This document shows positions 1 to 6,654 of a stretch of 14,789 nucleotides of DNA, piece by piece. This DNA comes from Acidobacteriota bacterium. GTDB taxonomy: Bacteria; Acidobacteriota; Vicinamibacteria; Vicinamibacterales; JAFNAJ01. The translations under genes were made by a program, and so were the position numbers. The stretch is taken from assembly GCA_017860085.1 (NCBI GenBank), contig JAFNAJ010000015.1, forward strand, positions 1 to 14,789, given 5' to 3'. The notes below the pieces were generated by a model that worked only from the letters and a program-made list of their open reading frames with translations, ran no database searches and had not been told where the DNA came from. Position 1 is the first letter of the stretch; each line of letters begins with the position of its first letter.

Positions 1-920
1 GTCGACACGCTCGTGCCGGCCCCGATCCCGAACGAGCCGGGGATGTGGCCCGCCCCGAAGCTCAGCTGGTCGCGAAGGTCGATGACGAGGTGATCGGCAT
101 CGGTGAGCCGACGCAATCGATCGGGCGGGATGCCCTCGAGCCCGGGAAGCCCGTGCAGGATTGGTGGGCCTGCCGCGTTGAGCACCTTCATCCGCCGGTA
201 GTAGTCGGGAAACGGCGGGACGTTGGCGAGGATCCTGTGCACGAACTCGTCCTCGCTCAGCGCCGGGTTGAGGTAGGGGTTCGCGATGCGCTCGAAGCCG
301 AGGGTCGACACGGCACGCCCGCTCATCCCGGCACCGCACATCGACCCGGCTCCGTGACCCGGGGCGATTTCGAGACCGTCGGGCAGGCCGGCCAGGGCCG
401 TCTTCACGCTCGCATGGAGTCGGCGCGCCAGCCCGAGCTTGGCCTCCTCCCCCAGCAGGTCGGGCCGCCCCAGCGATCCCACGAACAGGAAATCGCCTGA
501 CAGCATCGTCATGGGCACGGTGGCCGAGCGGGCCTGGTCATAGACCAGGAAGGCTAGGTGCTCGGGCGTGTGACCCGGGGTGTGCAACGCCCGGATGCGC
601 ACGCTGCCGAACTCGACCGCGTCGCCATCGAACATCTCCGTGTGCGGGAATCCTACCTCGTAGATCTCGCCGGCATCGTAGGCCGAGAGCCACAGCTGCG
701 CACCGGCGCGCTCGGCCAGCTCTCGCGCGCCAGACGCGAAGTCGGCATGGATGTGCGTCTCGAGCACGTGCGAGATGCGCAGATCGCGCTGCGCGGCGTA
801 GTCGAGGTAGACGTCGGCGTCGCGGCGGGGATCGACGATGGCCATCTGGCCTGCGCCCTCGCAGCCCACGGCGTACGAGTACTGGGACAACCCCTTGTCT
901 TCGAACCGCTCGATGAACAT
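1..920 (-). CDS. MBL-fold persulfide dioxygenase-like hydrolase with rhodanese domain (partial, C-terminus outside window)
   Basis: This is a metallo-beta-lactamase-fold protein of the ETHE1/CstB type, whose known members oxidise or transfer persulfide sulfur in the cytoplasm. I read 306 codons from an ATG at 920-918, and the frame is still open at base 1. The metal-site motif THIHADF is at residues 55-61, PGHTPEH at 115-121, SGD at 141-143 and PGHGAGS at 187-193. H56, H117 and D143 match the mono-iron ligands of ETHE1. The position of the extra histidine found in two-metal relatives is F61, as is usual in this subfamily. From about residue 265 a rhodanese domain begins (VIDLRD at 279-284, then GHIPGS at 291-296), and it is cut by the window edge. 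The start is supported by AGGAG (932-928) seven bases upstream. The gene is last in a minus-strand series and is separated from the preceding gene by a strong hairpin. The exact substrate cannot be told from this fragment. Confidence 0.88.
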   Translation of the reverse strand, partial: MFIERFEDKGLSQYSYAVGCEGAGQMAIVDPRRDADVYLDYAAQRDLRISHVLETHIHADFASGARELAERAGAQLWLSAYDAGEIYEVGFPHTEMFDGDAVEFGSVRIRALHTPGHTPEHLAFLVYDQARSATVPMTMLSGDFLFVGSLGRPDLLGEEAKLGLARRLHASVKTALAGLPDGLEIAPGHGAGSMCGAGMSGRAVSTLGFERIANPYLNPALSEDEFVHRILANVPPFPDYYRRMKVLNAAGPPILHGLPGLEGIPPDRLRRLTDADHLVIDLRDQLSFGAGHIPGSFGIGAGTSVS

Positions 921-957
921 GCAGACACTCCTGCTGTCGCTGGAGACGGCGGGGTCC

Positions 958-981
958 GCCGGGCCGCAGCCGCGGCCCGGC
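958..981 (-). terminator. GC-rich hairpin just after the 172-residue gene
   Basis: A perfect 10-bp inverted repeat, GCCGGGCCGC / GCGGCCCGGC, with a 4-base loop begins two bases past the TAG stop of the upstream gene (986-984). All ten pairs are G-C. No run of T follows on the minus strand, so it is not a textbook intrinsic terminator. It could be a partial terminator, an attenuator ahead of the MBL gene, or an RNA 3'-end stabiliser. The position right after a stop codon favours a 3'-end role. Confidence 0.45.
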
Positions 982-983
982 CG

Positions 984-1502
984 CTAGGCGTCCGAGCCCG
1001 AAGGCGGCTCTTCGGCCAGACCCTCGAGGGCTCCCCACGTTTCAGGATCCTGGAGCAGCAGCGTGGTGAAGTATAGCCGAACGTCCTCGGATGGCCACCG
1101 AGCCGCCAGCGCACGTGCCGCCTCGAGCACAGCGGGCCCGTCAGGCACCTTGACGTCGTCGGTGGCAATCAGCCCGTTGTCGTGAGCGATGCCGAGGCTG
1201 TCGAGAAACGCACCCATCATGGACCGCTGATGGGCGAGGTGGTAGGCCACGAGCAGGCGGCTGGCCACGTTGTCGGAGATGCTGTTCATGCGAGCCAGGT
1301 GACCGGCCTTGCGGTCCACCGGCATGGCGAGCACCGACCGGGTTCGGAAGTTGATGCGACGACTGATGAGGCCAACGACCTCGGCCTGCTCGGCGACCGC
1401 CTGCTCGTCGGCAAAGAACGCGAGCGCCGCTCGTTCGCGCATCTCTGGCGAGAGCGCCTTCCATACCTGCAGGGGACGGGTCGGTCTGGAACTCGATGAC
1501 AT
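984..1502 (-). CDS. Conserved-looking hypothetical protein, 172 residues, no recognised domain
   Basis: I do not recognise this protein. It has no signal peptide, no convincing membrane segment and no cysteine or histidine cluster that would suggest a metal site. The residues suggest a mostly alpha-helical cytoplasmic protein. Notable stretches are a hydrophobic/acidic first third (ALAFFADEQAVAEQAEVVGL, about residues 26-45), an Arg-rich segment (SRRINFRTRS, about 47-56), a helical middle with LLVAYHLAHQR near residues 83-93, and an acidic Ser/Gly tail. The ATG at 1502-1500 has GGAGG (1511-1507) only four bases upstream, which is short but usable. It lies 84 bases after the M64 peptidase gene and is followed at once by a strong hairpin, so it may end a transcription unit. 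Coding status rests on the ribosome binding site, the reading direction shared with its neighbours and a protein-like composition. Confidence 0.72.
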   Translation of the reverse strand: MSSSSRPTRPLQVWKALSPEMRERAALAFFADEQAVAEQAEVVGLISRRINFRTRSVLAMPVDRKAGHLARMNSISDNVASRLLVAYHLAHQRSMMGAFLDSLGIAHDNGLIATDDVKVPDGPAVLEAARALAARWPSEDVRLYFTTLLLQDPETWGALEGLAEEPPSGSDA

Positions 1503-1586
1503 CGATCCTCCGATCCCAGGCTGGCGCTGCCCTTCGACTGAGGGGTGCCGAGCATCCGGCCCGGGGAATGGCTGTGAGCGTGGGGC

Positions 1587-3002
1587 TCAGGACGCGCCCC
1601 GCCCGGTGTACATGTCGATGACGCGCTCGATCGTTCGGCGGCAGACGGCACAGAAGGGCACCTCGTTGCGCGAGAACATGATGCAGTCGATCTGCGGCCG
1701 GTACGATCCACGAGCCTCGTAGTTGGCGCCCTCGAACGCACCGACGGCGCGTGCGTGGTCGTCAGAGCCGAGCAACGTCGTCTCGGCTCGCTGCTGCTCG
1801 AGAAACAGCGCGTCCATCTCCTCCTCGGGACGATTGGCGGCACGGATCGCCCGCCGTCGTGCCTGGATCTCGCGCGACTGCTGCTCGAAGGCCTCTTTGC
1901 TCCACGGGGTCGGTACGGGCGTCCCCGCGGCGACGAGATCTCGCCACTTCAGGGTGGATGGATCGAGCAACGCCGTGACGTTGGGCTCCCACGGCTCGAT
2001 CCGGTCGGCCGCCGGCAGGTAGACGGCGTCGGACGTGTAGTACTCGTCGGCGAGCGCGGCGAAGTGATGCGCGAACTCGTGCACGAAGAGATACTTGGCC
2101 CACACGCTGTCGGCAGCCACCGTCGAGTAGAGGCCGAAGATCCCGCCGCCTCCGTACGTGCGGCCGTTGACCACGATCGTCACCGCGTCATACGGCGCCC
2201 ACGACGCCAGTTCGCGAAACGCCTTGTTCTCGAACGACAGGACGTACCGCTCCGACCCGAACGCATCGTAGGTCGCGCCCGCGGGCGAGCGCCGGTGGAT
2301 GCCGGTCGACGGTCGCGAGACTCCAGATTCCGCCGCTGGCGGACAGAGCCCCCAGACGTTGAAATCGCTCCGTCGGTCCTTGAACGGCGACACCTCGAAC
2401 AGCAGCCCGGCCAGGCGCCGGAGGGACGATTCGCACGGCCCCGCCTCTGCGGCCGTGTAGCCGTCGCCGAGCAGGAGCAGGTCGACTTTCGTCGAGGGGT
2501 CACCGTGCTCAGCGAGCTTCAGCAAGGGCGCGGCCGGCGCTCGGGCGGCCCGGTCGATGAACAGGTCGGCCGGATCGATGGTCGTGGACCAGACCTCGCG
2601 AAACGCGTGCTCTGGATCGCGCTTCTTGATGACCACCTGCACCGGCGCCGAGGGTTCGGGAAACCGCACCGATTCGTGGAACGTGCGCGACACGCGCCGG
2701 GCCTCGCCCGTGGTTTCCCACTCGCCATACACGGACGCGAAGCCCCGCGAGTAGATCACGCGATTGGTTGCCCGATCGATCACCTCGACGAAGTACTTGC
2801 CGAGGTTGGTCGAATCGAGTGGCTGGAGAGGGTTGCCGGCCCAGGCCAACGGCTCGACGACCACGCGGTCGACGGAAAACCGCTCGTCGGAGGCGGTTCC
2901 CGTGTGGAAGTAGTCGAGCCGCCACGTGCGCGGGGGCGACTGCCCGGCCACCACGGCCGGGAGCCAGAGCACGGCGATCACAGCCATCAGCCCGGTTCGC
3001 AT
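1587..3002 (-). CDS. Secreted M64 (IgA peptidase-type) zinc metallopeptidase
   Basis: This is a peptidase of family M64 (PF09471), the family founded on a clostridial IgA protease. Most members are uncharacterised, so IgA cleavage should not be assumed. Reading from the ATG at 3002 gives 471 residues. Residues 1-20 form a signal peptide (MRTGLMAVIAVLWLPAVVAG) with cleavage likely before QS, so the enzyme is exported. An N-terminal beta-rich region covers about 25-160. The family motif LLLLGDGYTAAE is at about 175-186. The zinc site HEFAHHFAALADEYY is at 308-322: H308, H312 and probably D319 bind zinc, and E309 is catalytic. A GTG at 3020 would add six residues, but AAGGA lies close upstream of the ATG and the shorter form has the cleaner signal peptide. 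It follows ettA by 42 bases. Confidence 0.9.
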   Translation of the reverse strand: MRTGLMAVIAVLWLPAVVAGQSPPRTWRLDYFHTGTASDERFSVDRVVVEPLAWAGNPLQPLDSTNLGKYFVEVIDRATNRVIYSRGFASVYGEWETTGEARRVSRTFHESVRFPEPSAPVQVVIKKRDPEHAFREVWSTTIDPADLFIDRAARAPAAPLLKLAEHGDPSTKVDLLLLGDGYTAAEAGPCESSLRRLAGLLFEVSPFKDRRSDFNVWGLCPPAAESGVSRPSTGIHRRSPAGATYDAFGSERYVLSFENKAFRELASWAPYDAVTIVVNGRTYGGGGIFGLYSTVAADSVWAKYLFVHEFAHHFAALADEYYTSDAVYLPAADRIEPWEPNVTALLDPSTLKWRDLVAAGTPVPTPWSKEAFEQQSREIQARRRAIRAANRPEEEMDALFLEQQRAETTLLGSDDHARAVGAFEGANYEARGSYRPQIDCIMFSRNEVPFCAVCRRTIERVIDMYTGRGAS

Positions 3003-3044
3003 GGTCCTTCGTCCTTGCACGTCAGCCTCTCCAACAGCAGACCC

Positions 3045-4721
3045 TCAGCGCGTCAACTTGCGGTACTTGATCCGGTGGGGCTGGTCGGCCGCCGCCCCGA
3101 GACGCCGGCGCCGGTCGGCCTCATAGTCCTGGTAGTTGCCCTCGAACCAGACGACACGGCTGTCGCCCTCGAACGCCAGCATGTGCGTCGCGATGCGGTC
3201 GAGGAACCAGCGGTCGTGGCTGATCACCATGACGCACCCGGCGTACTCGAGGAGTGCGTCCTCCAGGGCACGCAGCGTATCCACGTCGAGATCGTTGGTC
3301 GGCTCGTCGAGCAGCAGCAGGTTCGACCCACGCTGCAGCAACTTGGCCAGGTGGACCCGGTTGCGCTCGCCGCCCGACAGCTGTCCCACGCGCTTCTGCT
3401 GGTCGCGGCCCTTGAAGTTGAACCACGACACGTATGCCCGCGACGCGATCGCCCGCTTGCCCAGCTCGATCTCGTCCTCGCCGCCCGAGATCTCCTCCCA
3501 GACGGTCTTGGCAGGGTCGAGCGCATCGCGACTCTGGTCGACGTAGCCCACCTGCACGGTGTCGCCAATCCTCAGCGTGCCGGCATCAGGCCGCTCCTGC
3601 CCCGTGATCAGGCGGAACATCGTGGTCTTGCCGGCGCCGTTCGGACCGATGACGCCCACGATCCCCGCCCGCGGCAGCGTGAACGACAGGTCGTCGAACA
3701 GCAGGGTTTCGCCGAAGCCTTTCTTGAGGCCCCTGGCCTCAACGACGATGTCGCCAAGGCGGGGGCCTGGGGGGATGTAGATCTCGGTCGTCTCGAGCCT
3801 GTCGGCGACATCCTGGCGGAGCAGGTCCTCGTACGCGTTGAGCCGGGCCTTGCCCTTGGCCTGTCGCGCGCGTGGGGACATGCGGATCCACTCGAGCTCG
3901 TGCTCGAGGGTGCGGCGGCGCTTCGTCTCGGCCTTCTCCTCGAGGTCGAGACGCCGCTGTTTCTGCTCGAGCCACGACGAGTAGTTGCCCTCCCACGGGA
4001 TCCCCTGGCCGCGGTCGAGCTCCAAAATCCACCCGGCGACGTTGTCGAGGAAGTAGCGGTCGTGTGTGACCGCCACGACGGTGCCGGGGTAGGCCTGCAG
4101 GTGGTGTTCCAGCCAGGCGACCGACTCGGCGTCGAGGTGGTTCGTCGGCTCGTCGAGCAGCAGCAGATCGGGTTGCTGCAAGAGCAAGCGGCACAGGGCC
4201 ACGCGCCGCCGCTCGCCGCCCGACAGCGTGGCGACGTCGGCGTCGCCCGGCGGACAGCGCAGGGCGTCCATCGCCTGCTCGAGCCTCGCGTCGAGGTCCC
4301 ACGCGTGGAGCTGGTCGATGCGGTCCTGCAGCTTCCCCTGCTCGTCGAGCAGCGTGTCCATCTCCCCGGGTGAGAGCTCGTCGCCGAACTTCTCGTTGAT
4401 CGCGTCGTAGCGGTCGAGCAAGGCCTTCACGGCAGCCACGCCCTCCTCGACATTGCCAAGGACGGTCTTCGTCGGATCGAGTTGCGGCTCCTGTGGCAGG
4501 AACCCGACGCGGGCGCCCTCCGCAGCAAAGGCCTCCCCGGTGTACGAGGTCTCCAGACCGGCCATGATGCGCAGCACCGTGCTCTTGCCGGCGCCGTTGT
4601 ACCCGAGCACGCCAATCTTCGCGGCGGGAAGAAACGACAGCCAGATGTCCTTGAGGACGACCTGGTCGGGCGGGTACGCCTTGCTCAGCCCCTTCATCAC
4701 GTAGATGTATTGGTAGGCCAT
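3045..4721 (-). CDS. ettA: Energy-dependent translational throttle protein EttA (ABC-F ATPase)
   Basis: EttA is a cytoplasmic ABC-F ATPase that binds the ribosomal E site and gates the first elongation steps according to the ATP/ADP ratio. The 558-residue product closely resembles E. coli EttA (555 residues) along its whole length, as I recall that sequence. The first ATPase domain has Walker A GYNGAGKS (40-47), signature LSGGE (166-170) and Walker B with DEPTNHLDAES (190-200). The P-site tRNA-interaction segment lies at about 245-305 and contains EGNYSSWLEQK. The second domain has GPNGAGKT (359-366), LSGGE (449-453) and DEPTNDLD (472-479), with SHDRWFLDRIATH at 501-513. The C-terminal HRIKYRKLTR is typical. 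There are no membrane segments. The frame stays open upstream to 5132, but homology begins exactly at this ATG (MAYQYIYVMKGLSKAYPPDQ). The ribosome binding site is weak. Confidence 0.97.
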   Translation of the reverse strand: MAYQYIYVMKGLSKAYPPDQVVLKDIWLSFLPAAKIGVLGYNGAGKSTVLRIMAGLETSYTGEAFAAEGARVGFLPQEPQLDPTKTVLGNVEEGVAAVKALLDRYDAINEKFGDELSPGEMDTLLDEQGKLQDRIDQLHAWDLDARLEQAMDALRCPPGDADVATLSGGERRRVALCRLLLQQPDLLLLDEPTNHLDAESVAWLEHHLQAYPGTVVAVTHDRYFLDNVAGWILELDRGQGIPWEGNYSSWLEQKQRRLDLEEKAETKRRRTLEHELEWIRMSPRARQAKGKARLNAYEDLLRQDVADRLETTEIYIPPGPRLGDIVVEARGLKKGFGETLLFDDLSFTLPRAGIVGVIGPNGAGKTTMFRLITGQERPDAGTLRIGDTVQVGYVDQSRDALDPAKTVWEEISGGEDEIELGKRAIASRAYVSWFNFKGRDQQKRVGQLSGGERNRVHLAKLLQRGSNLLLLDEPTNDLDVDTLRALEDALLEYAGCVMVISHDRWFLDRIATHMLAFEGDSRVVWFEGNYQDYEADRRRRLGAAADQPHRIKYRKLTR

Positions 4722-4732
4722 GATTCGTCGCT

Positions 4733-4744
4733 CGCCGATCGGCG
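4733..4744. repeat. 12-bp perfect palindrome upstream of ettA
   Basis: CGCCGATCGGCG reads the same on both strands and lies 12-23 bases upstream of the ettA start. It could be an operator, or form a small hairpin in the leader over the region where a ribosome would load. A chance palindrome in GC-rich DNA cannot be excluded. Confidence 0.4.
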
Positions 4745-4773
4745 CTCGGCAGTCAGCCCTTCGCGCCCGATGG

Positions 4774-4798
4774 CCCGCAGCCGGCAGCCCGCAGCCGG
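4774..4798. repeat. Tandem 11-bp direct repeat in the intergenic region
   Basis: CCCGCAGCCGG occurs at 4774-4784 and again at 4788-4798, separated by CAG, in the 80-base gap between the AIM24 gene and ettA. It may be a short intergenic repeat element or slippage product. The rest of the gap is unremarkable apart from the palindrome at 4733-4744. Confidence 0.6.
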
Positions 4799-4801
4799 GC
4801 G

Positions 4802-5821
4802 TCACCGCCCGTCGATGAGGTCCCCGAGCCCGAAGGCGTCGAGTGCCGAGCCCTCCTCCTTGCGTCCCTTGCCAATGCGCGGCGCCGCTCGGTGGATGCG
4901 GTCGGCGAGGCGGCTGAAAGGCAACGATTGCAGCCACACCTTGCCAGGCCCGCGCAGCGCGGCAAAGAAGATGCCCTCGCCCCCGAAGAGTGCCGTCTTG
5001 ACCTTGCCGACGAACTGGATGTCGTAGCTCACCGACGGCTGCAGCGCCACGAGGCACCCGGTGTCGACGCGAAGCGTGTCGCTGGGCCCGAGGTCGACCG
5101 TGTGGATGGTCCCGCCCGCATGGACGAAACACAGACCGTCGCCACGCAGGCGCTGCATGATGAAGCCCTCGCCGCCGAACAGCCCAACCCCGATCTTCTT
5201 CTGAAACGCGATGCTGATGGACACGCCGCGGGCCGCGCAGAGGAACGAGTCCTTCTGGCAGATGAGCTCGCCTCCCACCGACGGAAGATCCATCGGGATG
5301 ATCTTCCCCGCGTAGGGCGCGGCAAACGCGACCCGGTGCGTCCCGCCACCATTGTTGGTGAACACGGTCATGAACAGGCTCTCGCCTGTCAGCACCCGCT
5401 TGCCGGCTCCGATCAGGGCGCCCATGAGGCCGCCCTCCTGAGGGGTGCCGTCACCGAACACCGCCTCCATCTCGATGCCGCTCGTCATGTACATCATCAC
5501 CCCGGCCTCGGCGACCGCACTCTGGCCAGGTTCGAGGGCGACCTCGACGAACTGCATCTCGGTTCCGTGGATGGAGAACTCGATCGCGTGCGACTGGCGG
5601 CGCAGGGGTGGCGGCGCCCCGGGCGTCGCGACGACCACGTGCCCGAGGAAGGCCGAGAGCTGTGGCACTTCGCGCACCGGCGCCCAGTTCGACATCCCCG
5701 TCGTGAAAACCAGCGTGCCCGCGTCGACACTCCCGTTGCGGATGTTCGACACGATCTCGGCTTCGCTGACGGGCCCCACCTGGTGCCCGCCCACGGCCAT
5801 CCACCACTGCTGAGCTGCCAT
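4802..5821 (-). CDS. GYF_2 domain - AIM24 (TIGR00266) family protein
   Basis: The 339-residue protein joins two domains of poorly known function. Residues 5-58 form a GYF_2 (DUF4339) domain, with WWMAVGGHQVGPVSEAEI at the start and the conserved tryptophan in SNWAPV. Such domains often sit at the front of bacterial membrane or scaffold proteins and may bind peptides. Residues about 79-302 form an AIM24/TIGR00266 domain. It is a double beta-sheet fold, visible here as two matching motifs, GLFGGEGF (213-220) and ALFGGEGI (278-285). A basic, flexible tail follows. I see no signal peptide or transmembrane helix, so it is probably cytoplasmic. The start is the ATG at 5821, which has GAGGTGA about five bases upstream. 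A GTG at 5830 would add three residues. It follows the TerB-like gene by 35 bases, so the two are probably co-transcribed. The molecular function is unknown. Confidence 0.88.
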   Translation of the reverse strand: MAAQQWWMAVGGHQVGPVSEAEIVSNIRNGSVDAGTLVFTTGMSNWAPVREVPQLSAFLGHVVVATPGAPPPLRRQSHAIEFSIHGTEMQFVEVALEPGQSAVAEAGVMMYMTSGIEMEAVFGDGTPQEGGLMGALIGAGKRVLTGESLFMTVFTNNGGGTHRVAFAAPYAGKIIPMDLPSVGGELICQKDSFLCAARGVSISIAFQKKIGVGLFGGEGFIMQRLRGDGLCFVHAGGTIHTVDLGPSDTLRVDTGCLVALQPSVSYDIQFVGKVKTALFGGEGIFFAALRGPGKVWLQSLPFSRLADRIHRAAPRIGKGRKEEGSALDAFGLGDLIDGR

Positions 5822-5856
5822 CGGACTCACCTCGCTTGACGCGTCCTGCCGACCTC

Positions 5857-6513
5857 TCAGTTCCCGTTCGGGCTCTCCGGCGTCGCGTCGATCGCCCTCG
5901 TCGACTCATCCTCGATTCGCGCCGTCGCCGACGGGTCGAGCCCGAGGGCGTGCGCCAGTTGTGCCAGGTAGATGCGTTCGGCGCCCGACACCCCTTCGTC
6001 GGCCCGCACGATCACGAATGCCAGCTGATACAACGCCTCGCGCTGCCTCGGATCCGAGACGCCGCGAACGATGTCGGCCAGCGGGTGCACGGCGTCGACC
6101 TCGCGCGCCACGAGCGCGTCGACGCCGGCATCGTGAGCCTCGGCCAGGATGCGCTCACGCTCGCCCGGAGACATCGTCCCGTCGGCCCGAGCCGCCGAGA
6201 TCGCGAGCCGCACCACCCGCAGGGCTTCGGCCTCGGCCGCGGAAGCCGTGGGCTGTGGCACGGCGCCGCCGCTTCCCGGGAGCGGGGGCGGCGCGGCAGG
6301 CCCCTGGCCCAGCGAGCCCGTGTCGACACCTCCTCGCTTCGAGGCGGTCTCGTACAGCCCCCACGCCACGCCGGCCAGCAGCAGCAGGTTGCGCGCGCTC
6401 AGCAATGAGCCCTTCCGCCCGGCGTAACTCAGCGCGCGACGTCCCCGCTTCCGGCCACCCGTCAGCGTCCCGCGCAGCACCGATCCGATCAGTCGCTCGA
6501 CATCGACATCCAT
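5857..6513 (-). CDS. TerB/DUF533-like protein with one N-terminal hydrophobic segment
   Basis: The 218-residue protein resembles the YebE/DUF533 family (PF04391), which contains a TerB-like helical domain. The N-terminus is basic (RKRGRRALSYAGRKG, about 21-35) and is followed by a hydrophobic segment at about 37-54 (LLSARNLLLLAGVAWGLYE), likely an inner-membrane anchor. A Pro/Gly/Ala-rich linker covers 60-92. The TerB-like domain at about 96-205 has two matching acidic motifs, ARADGTMSPGERERI (108-122) and VRADEGVSGAERIYL (169-183), as in TerB where such acidic turns may bind metal. The family is linked loosely to envelope or tellurite stress, but the function is not established. The ATG at 6513 has only a weak GGGTG upstream. 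This is the first gene of the leftward series, and a possible -10 (TATGAT, minus strand 6577-6572) lies about 60 bases upstream. Confidence 0.83.
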   Translation of the reverse strand: MDVDVERLIGSVLRGTLTGGRKRGRRALSYAGRKGSLLSARNLLLLAGVAWGLYETASKRGGVDTGSLGQGPAAPPPLPGSGGAVPQPTASAAEAEALRVVRLAISAARADGTMSPGERERILAEAHDAGVDALVAREVDAVHPLADIVRGVSDPRQREALYQLAFVIVRADEGVSGAERIYLAQLAHALGLDPSATARIEDESTRAIDATPESPNGN

Positions 6514-6553
6514 GACGTTACACCCACGCCCCGAGGATCTGGCGACCAGCTCC

Positions 6554-6563
6554 GTTCCGGAAC
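6554..6563. promoter_or_regulatory. Palindrome GTTCCGGAAC, possible operator
   Basis: A perfect 10-bp palindrome lies in the divergent region, within the first bases of the transcript predicted for the leftward series. It resembles a half-site inversion (GTTC-N2-GAAC) of the kind bound by dimeric regulators. No regulator is identified and a chance occurrence is possible. Confidence 0.25.
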
Positions 6564-6643
6564 ATCAGCCGATCATAGACGAAGTCCCGGGGCAGGTTGG
6601 CTCGCCGCAGGTCGGCACACTGGGCCGGGGGCGGGGCGAAGGC

Positions 6644-6649
6644 TACACT
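6644..6649 (+). promoter_or_regulatory. Candidate -10 element (TACACT) for a leaderless dinB mRNA
   Basis: TACACT ends five bases before the GTG start of dinB. With normal spacing, transcription would begin at or within a base or two of 6655, the first base of the start codon. There is no good Shine-Dalgarno at the right distance, since GAAGG lies about 15 bases away. Both points fit a leaderless transcript. No clear -35 is seen. Confidence 0.35.
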
Positions 6650-6654
6650 GGGGC

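Larger units (their letters stand above)
6514..6654. promoter_or_regulatory. Divergent intergenic region between the TerB-like gene and dinB
   Basis: These 141 bases must contain the promoters for the leftward series and for dinB. On the minus strand TATGAT (6577-6572) is a good -10 match that would place a start near 6565, without a clear -35. On the plus strand TACACT (6644-6649) is a -10-like hexamer directly before dinB. A perfect palindrome GTTCCGGAAC is at 6554-6563, near the predicted leftward start. I see no recognised SOS box of the E. coli type. Confidence 0.5.

Noticed and set aside
45..1076. Plus-strand open frames at 45-500 and 558-1076
   Set aside because: They are antisense to the MBL-rhodanese gene and give low-complexity products. 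The minus-strand frame has clear metal-site motifs.
1530..1556. CCTTCGACTGAGGGG resembling a widespread intergenic palindrome (CCTTCGACTCGCTCAGGG)
   Set aside because: Only part of the motif is present and it forms no good stem, so it is at most a remnant.
1755..4373. An 872-codon open frame on the plus strand
   Set aside because: It lies antisense to the M64 peptidase gene and ettA, both certain. Its product is Arg/Val/Glu-rich with no domain, which is typical of a shadow frame in GC-rich DNA.
4722..5132. N-terminal extension of EttA by about 137 codons
   Set aside because: The extension overlaps the AIM24 gene in another frame and has no homology. EttA similarity begins at the ATG at 4721.
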